From Alphaproteobacteria bacterium UBA1301 (GTDB taxonomy: Bacteria > Pseudomonadota > Alphaproteobacteria > Micropepsales > Micropepsaceae), in NCBI GenBank assembly GCA_002307725.1, contig DBUB01000004.1, forward strand, positions 1 to 64,000: a stretch of 64,000 nt of DNA, read 5' to 3'. Shown here piece by piece: positions 16,224 to 23,805 of the stretch. Position 1 is the first letter of the stretch. Each line of letters begins with the position of its first letter. The notes beneath the pieces are model-generated. The model searched no databases. It saw nothing but the letters and a program-made list of their open reading frames with translations, and had not been told where the DNA came from. The position numbers and the translations under genes were made by a program.

Positions 16224-16727
16224 TCAAGCGATTTCGAGATAGCGCGAACCGATGCAGCCGCAGATCGGGCAATTGTCCGGCGCATCGCCGATGATGGTGT
16301 GGCCGCAAATCGGGCAGACCCGCACTTTGGCATCTTTGAGATCCTTGCCGTCAGTCACGGCAGCAATCGCCATGCCGTAGAGCTCGTAATGCACCTTCTC
16401 GACCTCGAGCGCGAAGTGCATCGAGCGGGCGGCCTTCTTGTCGCCTTCGGTTTCGGCCTCCGCCAGCATCGGCGGATACATGGTGGTGATTTCGTACTCC
16501 TCACCGTTTTGCGCATCGGTGAGGTTTTCGATCGTGGTCTTGATGCCACCTTCGAGCGCTTTCAGGTGGTTGCGGGCGTGAATCGACTCGGCCGCCGCGA
16601 CACCACGGAAGAGATGCGCCACCACCGGATAGCCGTCGCGCTCGGCCTTTTCGGCGTAAGCGATGTATTTCTGGTTGGCCTGGCTCTCGCCCGCAATGGC
16701 CGTCTTCAGATTGCCTTTGGTCGTCAC
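16224..16727 (-). CDS. Rubrerythrin
   Basis: A cytosolic di-iron protein that reduces hydrogen peroxide. The 167-residue protein has the ferritin-like four-helix part with iron ligands in AIAGESQANQKYIAYAEKAERDG, AAAESIHARNH and FALEVEKVHYELY. The C-terminal rubredoxin-like domain has two Cys pairs (CPICGHTI and CPICGCIG). The start is a GTG at 16727, chosen because GGAGAG lies five bases upstream and the product then begins TTKGNLKTAIAGES as in relatives; the frame to 16829 has no support. Transcribed alone, convergent with poxB. Confidence 0.93.
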   Translation of the reverse strand: MTTKGNLKTAIAGESQANQKYIAYAEKAERDGYPVVAHLFRGVAAAESIHARNHLKALEGGIKTTIENLTDAQNGEEYEITTMYPPMLAEAETEGDKKAARSMHFALEVEKVHYELYGMAIAAVTDGKDLKDAKVRVCPICGHTIIGDAPDNCPICGCIGSRYLEIA

Positions 16728-16829
16728 GATATCTCTCCCACACTTCACCGGGTGAATCGGTATTAGAATAATGTGATGAACCCTGCCCCAGCGACAGCGG
16801 GCAAAATGGCTCAGGCAGGAAAGGCACAA

Positions 16830-17090
16830 CTATCCGTGCCGCAGTTTGAGCACCAGGATCGTGGCTGTCATCACCAAGGTGGCGCCGTTGCAAACAATCA
16901 CCGGCAGGCTGCCGATCGAAAAACCGTAGATCAGCCAGAAAACCAGTCCGAACGTCATGACCAGGAACATCCCAAGCGAAATGTCCTTGGTCGAGCGCGT
17001 CCGCCAGATCCTGACCACCTGCGGAACATAAGCCGCCGTCGTGCAGAAGGCGGCGACGAAACCGAAAAACGCGATCAGGGTTGGGCTCAT
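16830..17090 (-). CDS. SemiSWEET sugar transporter
   Basis: An 86-residue membrane protein with three helices and a PQ-loop: AAFCTTAAYVPQVVRIWRTRSTKDISLGMF contains the conserved Pro-Gln and the S-T-x-x-I-S signature. SemiSWEETs work as dimers that facilitate diffusion of sugars across the inner membrane. The length is normal. It lies 102 bases upstream of rubrerythrin on the same strand, so a shared transcript is possible, though the functions are unrelated. Confidence 0.9.
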   Translation of the reverse strand: MSPTLIAFFGFVAAFCTTAAYVPQVVRIWRTRSTKDISLGMFLVMTFGLVFWLIYGFSIGSLPVIVCNGATLVMTATILVLKLRHG

Positions 17091-17647
17091 GGCGAAGGGG
17101 CTCGTTGGTTGGCAATTCGGGGCGCGTATTTAGCAGGACGCTCGAGAGCAAGTAACGCTGGTCGAGACGTACCTTGTGCTGTTTGGCGAAAACAAAGTGC
17201 GGGAAGAACAACTTTCCTCGGTGCTTCAGTCCGTCTTTCGTCCCAGCAACGTCACGGGGGATGACGGAATGCAAGTAGCGCCCCACCACACAACAAGCAA
17301 TTGAAATGCAAATGGGAATTTTGGCGCTTGGCGCAGCGGGCAGGATGCCGAGATTGTCCTCGTACCATTTTGCGAGCGTCGTCGGTCTTTCGCCCGAAAG
17401 AAGACTGGCTTCTCATGTCCGTTCGTCATCGCCGACGGCTCCTCACCTTTCCGATACAGACCGGCGTGGCCTGGCGCACCTCATCTTGATTGTCGCGCTG
17501 CGTTTATGGCCACGGGCAAGAATTTCATCCGCCTCCGCAAAAAACCGCAGGATGGGGCGACGAATATCTCGCAAGCCTCATCGCAGCGTGAGGTCCTTCA
17601 CCCGATTCCCTGGGCAGCCGCCTTATTTCGGCCCGGGCAACCCGGAT
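17091..17647. other. Gene-free stretch left of the polysaccharide locus
   Basis: About 560 bases in which I see no supported gene. Short frames exist, for example a 58-codon plus-strand frame from 17505 that runs into the end of the heparinase-like gene, but none has homology I recognise or a ribosome site. It may hold decayed sequence, and the SemiSWEET promoter is likely near 17100-17200. Confidence 0.45.
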
Positions 17648-19303
17648 TTATCGGTCCCTATAAGTGCTCCAATCGAGACTGAACGCCGCGAGAGAACCAT
17701 CAAGAACACCGGCCAGAACCGCCTGAGGCTCGGCGCTGTAAAATCTCGGATGATAGAACCCCTGGTTTATGCGGGCGACCGCGCCATCCCATCGCCAACG
17801 CGCATTCCTGCCGCAAGCCGTCATTATCCCGCCGTGTCGATCGTCGGCCGCCACGATTTGCGTTCCGGGCGCTACATGAAGCCAAGCCTCGGCAGTCCTC
17901 CACCTCCCACCGATCAACCGATCCGCAATCACCAGACGACCGTCCGAGAGTGAGATGGTGCGATGATGCAAAGGACCGCCGTTCTGGCGGCAGAAGCCGT
18001 CATGCATAGCGCTAACCGTCAGCATGCCGTCCTTGTCCGAACAGGTGAGACCCGTCGGGCGGGCGAATCGTGCGACGCGGAAACTCTCCCACACCTCCGA
18101 GCTGTGGCGACCGTCGACACCTATGGTGTTGTGCGCCGCCGTGCCGCGTTCGCTGTCGCGCCCCGCACCGGCCCCATAGCGCGAAGTACCGCCATTAACG
18201 AACAACCGCCGGCCGAACAGCGACATCTCGAAGCTGAGCGTATCCGCATGGGCGTGCGCCATCTGATGGCGCGGGCCAAGCGAAGCCGCATCGAAGAACA
18301 CCGCCGCTTCCGGCGTTTGTAGCCGCACGTAACCCGAGACGGGCAGCACATGGATGCCGCTGGCAGGGAGTGACTTTTCTGCTTCCACGCCGAGGCTCCT
18401 CGCATAGGCGAAAAGTACGCCGGGCTCTGGTGCAACACCGAAGGCCGCGTCATTGAACAAAGCAATCTGACCATCAGGGTGGGTCATAATTCTGAGCCAG
18501 CCGAGCATGGCGGCCGCAGTGACCCGCCACGCTGCCAGCGGCAGGCGTTCGCTGAGCGGCGGCAACAACAGCCCGGCAAACCATAAAAGATCGAGCAGAT
18601 CCTCGGCAAGGATGCTCTGATACATTGGCGATCGCTCGTAGTGGCCGCCATCGGAGAGGATTTGCTTACGCAACTCGCACGACATCAGCCGCAAGCCGCG
18701 CGTCAACCAGGATACAGCCTCCTCACCTTCGAAGAACAGTCCGAGGAAGATCAGCGCTTTGGCGTTCGCCAACAGGTGATTGGCACCGGAATCATACTCA
18801 AGGCTGCGTTCCAGCGAGCGCCCCTGAAGGGCCAGGCTGGCGATGGCCTCATCCGTCAACGGACGGCGAAGAATATGCCATTTGATCCAGTTCACCACCC
18901 GCAACGAGACCGGATAGGGATTCCATGCGACCCCGGGGCGACGCGGATTTTCGCTGATCCACCGCGCGATCAGTGCCGCCTGCCGCTCGACATGTGTTGG
19001 GTCAGCGTCGGCTGCCAGGTCGTCAAAATAGTGTAGGTTGAACAGCCACAAGCGGTCGACCGAAGGATCTTCCCAGCCGTCTGGCCGCCGATTGAGATTG
19101 ATGAGCGTAAAGGAGCCATCCGCCTCAATGGTTCGCGGCTTTGAGATCGGCCGTTCGGGGCGGCAACTCAGCGCCCGCAGCGGCGGCGGCGGGCCACCGT
19201 CGATCCGGGGCATACCGAGACCGGACATCAGCTTATGGACGAGTTGCGCCGCACGCAGGTTTGGCAGTGTGCGGGCGATCAACAACAGGCGTGCGATGTC
19301 CAT
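17648..19303 (-). CDS. Heparinase II/III family protein, copy 1
   Basis: A 551-residue protein with an (alpha/alpha) toroid (residues about 80-330: LWLFNLHYFDDLA, NPYPVSLRVVNWIKW, YDSGANHLLANAKALIFLGLFF) and a beta-rich C-terminal half with HAHADTLSFEMSLFGRRLFVNGGTSRYG. This is the heparinase II/III arrangement, in which His/Tyr/Asn residues catalyse lyase cleavage of uronic-acid polymers. There is no signal peptide at the chosen ATG (19303), so it may act in the cytosol or be exported another way. The gene follows the fused oxidoreductase by 8 bases. In capsule loci such proteins are thought to modify or trim the polymer. A second, longer homologue is at 32287-34284. Confidence 0.85.
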   Translation of the reverse strand: MDIARLLLIARTLPNLRAAQLVHKLMSGLGMPRIDGGPPPPLRALSCRPERPISKPRTIEADGSFTLINLNRRPDGWEDPSVDRLWLFNLHYFDDLAADADPTHVERQAALIARWISENPRRPGVAWNPYPVSLRVVNWIKWHILRRPLTDEAIASLALQGRSLERSLEYDSGANHLLANAKALIFLGLFFEGEEAVSWLTRGLRLMSCELRKQILSDGGHYERSPMYQSILAEDLLDLLWFAGLLLPPLSERLPLAAWRVTAAAMLGWLRIMTHPDGQIALFNDAAFGVAPEPGVLFAYARSLGVEAEKSLPASGIHVLPVSGYVRLQTPEAAVFFDAASLGPRHQMAHAHADTLSFEMSLFGRRLFVNGGTSRYGAGAGRDSERGTAAHNTIGVDGRHSSEVWESFRVARFARPTGLTCSDKDGMLTVSAMHDGFCRQNGGPLHHRTISLSDGRLVIADRLIGGRWRTAEAWLHVAPGTQIVAADDRHGGIMTACGRNARWRWDGAVARINQGFYHPRFYSAEPQAVLAGVLDGSLAAFSLDWSTYRDR

Positions 19304-19311
19304 AGCCGGCC

Positions 19312-21450
19312 CTAGGCCTTGCCAGCCCTGCCGCGCACGATGGCGTCGAGCGCGATAGTCGCTTTTGAAACCTCGACCAACTCGTCGAACGGAATCGGCG
19401 CCGGCTTGCCAGCCTTTAGCACCTCCACCGTCGCCTTGGCGCAAGCGGCATGACCCTTGTCCTGAGCGAAGGTCTTGAACGTCGAGAACTGGCCATGGCC
19501 GAACCCGCGCAGCACACGGAAATTGTCGAGCTGAAGGATGCGGCCATTCTGGAATACCTCTATGCGCTCCTTCGGATAGGCACGATGGCCGTTGGCGAGG
19601 TATGAGATCGTGGCGATCGATCCGTCGGCAAAGCGCAACGTGCTCATGACGACATCATGCAAATTCAGCCCGGCGCCCATGCCTCCGGCATCGACACCAA
19701 AGACGTCCATGATCGGAGCACCAACCAAACAGCGGGCGAGATCGATGAAATGACAACCTTCGCCAATGATGCGGCCACCACCGGTTCTCTGGTCCTGGGT
19801 CCAGTGATTGGCAGGAATGGGTCCGGCATTGACCGTAATGACGATCGCCTTGGGCGAGGATGCATCCAGCATCGACCGCATCTTTATAACGTGCGGGGCG
19901 AAGCGGCGATTAAAGCCCACCATGACGAACGGGTGCGCAGCCTTCCGATAAGCCGTCTCAATGGCGGCGAGATCTTCGTAGGTCATGCCAAGCGGCTTCT
20001 CGACGATGACTGCCTTGCCGGCCTCAAGCCCGCGCACCACAAAACCGGCATGCGTGTCATGCTGGGTAGCGACCGCGATCGCATCGGTGCCGGGATCTTC
20101 GAACACCGATTGCACATCAGTGGTGGCAGCGGCAAAGCCGAATTTCCTCGTTGCGTCGGCGGCATTGACGCCCTTGATATCGGCGACCTTGGCAAAGGCG
20201 ACTCCGGCCTTCCGATAGGCCGGGATCAGAAACCGGCCGGCAAATCCTCCGGCGCCGATGAAACTAAACCGTGGTGTCCCTTCGAGGGCACGCGGGGCCT
20301 TGCCATTCAGCACGATTGTCTGCGCCGGGCTACGTCTAACTTCGGCGCCCACCGGGTATCCGATCAGGATACCCATGCTCTTTTCCTTGAGCAGCGTGTC
20401 GTAAGCGACAGGAGCCTCGCTCAACGCGAAGCGGTGGGAGATTAGCGACTTGGTTTCAAGCCGTCCCGATGCCATCAAATCCAGCACCGCCTCAAAATTC
20501 CGCTGTTCGGTCCAGCGCACATAGCCAATGGGATAGTCGTTGCCGCCTTCTTCGTACGAGGGATCGTAACGGCCGGCACCATAGGAGCACGAAACCTGAA
20601 AGGTCAGTTCCTTCTCATAGAAGTCCTTGCGCGACAGCTTGAGGCCCACCACGCCCACCAGCACGATGCGTCCGCGCTTACGGCACATCTGAGCGGCGTT
20701 GTGCATCAGCTCGTCGCTGTCGGTGGCGGCGCAGATCGCAACTGCGTCCACCCCGCGCCCGCGCGAGAAGGCCTCAGCAACCTTGAGCACGTCGCCATTG
20801 GATACATTGAAAGTCTCGGCGCCGTATTTTCCGGCCAGAGCCAGACGCTCGGGATCGAGGTCGAGACCGAGGACAGCGCAGCCATGCGCCCGCAGAAGCT
20901 GCACAGTGAGAAGGCCGATCAAGCCCAGACCGATAACCACGATACGCTCGCCCAATGTCGGCTCGAGCAGCCGCACACCCTGCAGGCCGATGGAACTCAG
21001 GACGGTGAACGCGGCCGTTTCGTCTTCGACGCCCGGTGGGATGCGGGCGCACAGATTCTTCGGCACACTTACGATTTCCGCATGTGAGCCATTTGACACC
21101 ACGCGGTCGCCAATCGCAAAGCCGCCGATTCCGCTGCCCACGTCGACGACTTCGCCAACGTTGCAGTAACCGAGTGTCACTGGCTGGCCAAGCTTCGACA
21201 TCACAGCCTCGGCTGTGTTGACAAGACCATCAGTTCGGATCTTGTCGATTACTTGGCGAACCTGTTCGGGGTGCCTGCGAGCCTTGTTGAGGAAGTTGGC
21301 ACGACCAAACTCGACCAGCATGTGCTCTGTTCCGGACGACACCAGAGAATAATGCGTCCTAATCACAAGATAGCCTGCTCGCGATCCGGGAGCCGGAACC
21401 TTGAGGACTTCCGTTTGACCACTTCTTAAATCCTGGATGATTTGCTGCAA
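19312..21450 (-). CDS. Fused zinc-type dehydrogenase / Gfo-Idh-MocA oxidoreductase, copy 1
   Basis: The 712-residue protein joins two enzymes. Residues 1-370 are a medium-chain dehydrogenase-like module (GYCNVGEVVDVGSGIGGFAIGDRVV, then NAD-binding VIGLGLIGLLTVQLLRAHG). Residues 390-712 are a Gfo/Idh/MocA module (FIGAGGFAGRFLIPAY, then EKPLGMTYEDL and the active-site region GGGRIIGEGCHFIDLARCL). The family is found in polysaccharide loci beside heparinase-like genes; the actual sugar substrate is unknown. The start is a TTG giving QQIIQDLRSGQTEVL, the usual beginning. It is 8 bases from the heparinase-like gene. The paralogue at 36340-38478 has the same length and also a TTG start. Confidence 0.88.
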   Translation of the reverse strand: MQQIIQDLRSGQTEVLKVPAPGSRAGYLVIRTHYSLVSSGTEHMLVEFGRANFLNKARRHPEQVRQVIDKIRTDGLVNTAEAVMSKLGQPVTLGYCNVGEVVDVGSGIGGFAIGDRVVSNGSHAEIVSVPKNLCARIPPGVEDETAAFTVLSSIGLQGVRLLEPTLGERIVVIGLGLIGLLTVQLLRAHGCAVLGLDLDPERLALAGKYGAETFNVSNGDVLKVAEAFSRGRGVDAVAICAATDSDELMHNAAQMCRKRGRIVLVGVVGLKLSRKDFYEKELTFQVSCSYGAGRYDPSYEEGGNDYPIGYVRWTEQRNFEAVLDLMASGRLETKSLISHRFALSEAPVAYDTLLKEKSMGILIGYPVGAEVRRSPAQTIVLNGKAPRALEGTPRFSFIGAGGFAGRFLIPAYRKAGVAFAKVADIKGVNAADATRKFGFAAATTDVQSVFEDPGTDAIAVATQHDTHAGFVVRGLEAGKAVIVEKPLGMTYEDLAAIETAYRKAAHPFVMVGFNRRFAPHVIKMRSMLDASSPKAIVITVNAGPIPANHWTQDQRTGGGRIIGEGCHFIDLARCLVGAPIMDVFGVDAGGMGAGLNLHDVVMSTLRFADGSIATISYLANGHRAYPKERIEVFQNGRILQLDNFRVLRGFGHGQFSTFKTFAQDKGHAACAKATVEVLKAGKPAPIPFDELVEVSKATIALDAIVRGRAGKA

Positions 21451-21712
21451 ACTTCAGGTCCATTTCGTCCAGCTAACCGCCGCAGCCAAAATCTCGGCAA
21501 TTGCAATACTAATACTATCTTGGGCCCCAGTTCGCAACGAGACGCCTGCCTCCTGTACTTGCGACTGCGTATAGCACCACCCGCTTCTGTTGCGACGCCG
21601 TGTTGGCACGGCGCATGGCGATGATGTATTGTGTCAAAACAAATGTCATTATGGCAGTTCGAGTCGTACGTACTTTGAACTACCCTTGGCCGATATCGGG
21701 CAACTTCCGACA

Positions 21713-22960
21713 ATGCACATTCTCTTGTTCGTCCCGACATTTCCGCCTGAGATTTCCGCGCCCGCCACCCGCCTTAGCGCGCATGCGAAACATTGGATCG
21801 AGATGGGCCACGACGTGACTGTCGTGACGTCGGCACCGAATGCGCCGAGCGGCAAGCTTTTCAAGGGCTATACCAACAACTGGTACCAGGAAGAGACGAT
21901 CAACGGCCTACACATCATCCGGCCCTGGACATATCTGGCGGCGAATGAAGGCGTGTTTCGCCGCACCATCGATTATGCGAGCTATCCCCTGTCGTGCTGG
22001 CTGCAAGCCGGGCGCTTCCCAAGAGCGGACGTCATCCTGGCATCGTCGCCCAATATCTTCGTCCCAGTGGCGGGTTCTCTCGTTTCCAGACGGATGCATA
22101 TCCCATGGGTCTTCGAGGTCCGCGACCTGTGGCCAGCCGCGATCGGTGGTGTCGACCTAGGTAAGCGGCCGGTCCTTAAGACGGTCGAGGCGCTAGAGCT
22201 TGGCCTTTACCGCAGTGCGCGGCGGATCATCGTGCTGACCAAGCCCTTCAAAGAAAACATCTGTGGGCGCGGTGTCGATCCGGCCAAGGTGGATATCATC
22301 ACCAACGGCATCGACGAAGGTTTTTTGTCCAAACGCGGCCGGGACGAAACCCGCAAAGCGCTCGGCGTCGCCGACGGTACGTTCCTGGTAGGATTCGTCG
22401 GCACGCTGGGACTCTGCCAGGAGCCCTCAGTTCTGGTACGGACCGCCGCGCGGCTGCGTGACCGCACTGATATCCGCTTCCTGATTGTGGGCGAAGGCGC
22501 AGCCCGGGCCAGCACCGAGGCGCTGGCCAAGGCCAATGGACTCGCCAACATCGAATTTCGCGATGTCGTACCGCACGATGAAGTTCCCGGCATCCTGTCC
22601 GCGCTGGATCTCGGTACGGTCGTGCTCCGGGATCATCCGGCCTTCCATACCGTGATCCCTTCCAAGATCTTCGAGCTCGCGGCCTTGAAATGCCCGATCG
22701 CCGCCGCGGTGACGGGCGAGGCCAAGCGGATCATTGAGGAGATAGGCGGAGGGATGTGTGTTCCGCCAGGCAACGATGAAGCCTTCGCCGATCTCATTCG
22801 TAGGATGGCGGCATCGCCGCAGATGCGGGCCGACTTCGGCGACCGGGCCGCTCAAGCGGTGCACGCGCGCTATGCGCGCCGGTCCCTGGCGGCAAAGGCG
22901 CTCGACAGCCTTATGCTTGCGGCGGGCATGAAGGCTGAGGTACACGCGCTTTCGCCGTGA
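21713..22960 (+). CDS. Glycosyltransferase family 4 (WcaI-like)
   Basis: A 415-residue GT-B enzyme that should add a sugar to the lipid-linked repeat unit at the cytosolic face of the membrane. Markers are the N-terminal LLFVPTFPPEISAPATRLSAHAKHW, VFEVRDLWPAA, the linker NGIDEGFL, and the donor-site region IPSKIFELAALKCPI with the family E-x7-E-like spacing. The ATG at 21713 begins MHILLFVP as in relatives; the open frame further upstream is not conserved. It is the only rightward gene in the left arm of the locus, divergent from the first fused oxidoreductase, and its 3' end overlaps the methyltransferase gene by 50 bases on the other strand. Confidence 0.9.
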   Translation: MHILLFVPTFPPEISAPATRLSAHAKHWIEMGHDVTVVTSAPNAPSGKLFKGYTNNWYQEETINGLHIIRPWTYLAANEGVFRRTIDYASYPLSCWLQAGRFPRADVILASSPNIFVPVAGSLVSRRMHIPWVFEVRDLWPAAIGGVDLGKRPVLKTVEALELGLYRSARRIIVLTKPFKENICGRGVDPAKVDIITNGIDEGFLSKRGRDETRKALGVADGTFLVGFVGTLGLCQEPSVLVRTAARLRDRTDIRFLIVGEGAARASTEALAKANGLANIEFRDVVPHDEVPGILSALDLGTVVLRDHPAFHTVIPSKIFELAALKCPIAAAVTGEAKRIIEEIGGGMCVPPGNDEAFADLIRRMAASPQMRADFGDRAAQAVHARYARRSLAAKALDSLMLAAGMKAEVHALSP

Positions 22961-23738
22961 CGTACCAGCCGATCCGGTGGGATAGAAAATTCATCGCAGC
23001 GGCGATCGCAGGCGGCCAGTTATCGCCGAGCTGGTGGACCGAAATATCCTCGATCGCAAAATCATGCAGCAACGCCCGCAGCTCCCGGCGTCCGTAGAGA
23101 CGGACATACGGCTTAATTGTAATGCCGTCGGCACCCAACTCAACGGTCGCCTTCAACCCGTCATAACCCAGCTGCCAAAGTCCGCCGTTCCAAATCCCGC
23201 GAACCAAAAGCATTAGATGCGGCAACGACCACTTGTGGTACAGCGCCACCATGAACAATCTGCCCGGCTTCAGGACGCGACGGATTTCCGCCAATACCCG
23301 TTCGATCTCGGGGATGTGGTGCAGTACGCCGAAGGAATAGACACAATCGAACGACGCATCTGCAAACGGCAATGCCACCGCGTCGGCCCGCCGGAAATCT
23401 GCCTTAAACCCGTGCAGCTCGAAATTACGCCGCGCCAGTTCGAGATGGGCATCCGTGATGTCGACGCCAAAACATTCTGCCCCACCCTTCGCGAACTGGA
23501 GCAGGTCGCTGCCTTGCCCCATGCCGATTTCCAGAACCTTCTGGCCGCCAAAGCGGCCGTAACCGAAATACTCCGGCGTCCACGACTGAATCGCCAATCG
23601 ATAGGCGACCACACGCTCGAAATACTTCAGCGTTCCGGCCTCTTCTCCAACGGCTCCGCAAGGATGTGCGTTCCACTGTGCTTGAGCATTGACCCGGGCG
23701 GAGATGTCCACTTGACTGGTGTCTAAATGCGCATTCAT
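22911..23738 (-). CDS. SAM-dependent methyltransferase
   Basis: A 275-residue class I methyltransferase: motif I VLEIGMGQGSDLLQFAKGG, acidic end of strand 2 GVDITDAHLELA, motif GVLHHIPEIERVLAEIRRVLKPGRLF. The target is probably a sugar or the polymer, given the surrounding exopolysaccharide genes. Strong ribosome site (AAGGGACGG) before the ATG at 23738, so I reject the 14-residue longer frame. It ends the run that begins with wecC, 67 bases after the exporter gene, and converges with the WcaI-like gene with a 50-base overlap. Confidence 0.88.
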   Translation of the reverse strand: MNAHLDTSQVDISARVNAQAQWNAHPCGAVGEEAGTLKYFERVVAYRLAIQSWTPEYFGYGRFGGQKVLEIGMGQGSDLLQFAKGGAECFGVDITDAHLELARRNFELHGFKADFRRADAVALPFADASFDCVYSFGVLHHIPEIERVLAEIRRVLKPGRLFMVALYHKWSLPHLMLLVRGIWNGGLWQLGYDGLKATVELGADGITIKPYVRLYGRRELRALLHDFAIEDISVHQLGDNWPPAIAAAMNFLSHRIGWYVTAKARVPQPSCPPQA

Positions 23739-23805
23739 GTTCGCCGTCCCTTGACCGGAAATAGCCACGCAGCCACACATCGCCCCCGCTTATTGCGTAC
23801 CATTC

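Noticed and set aside
17306..17953. 215-codon plus-strand frame before and across the heparinase-like gene
   Set aside because: It is mostly the opposite strand of a clearly conserved gene; composition is Arg/Pro/Ser-rich, as expected for a shadow frame.
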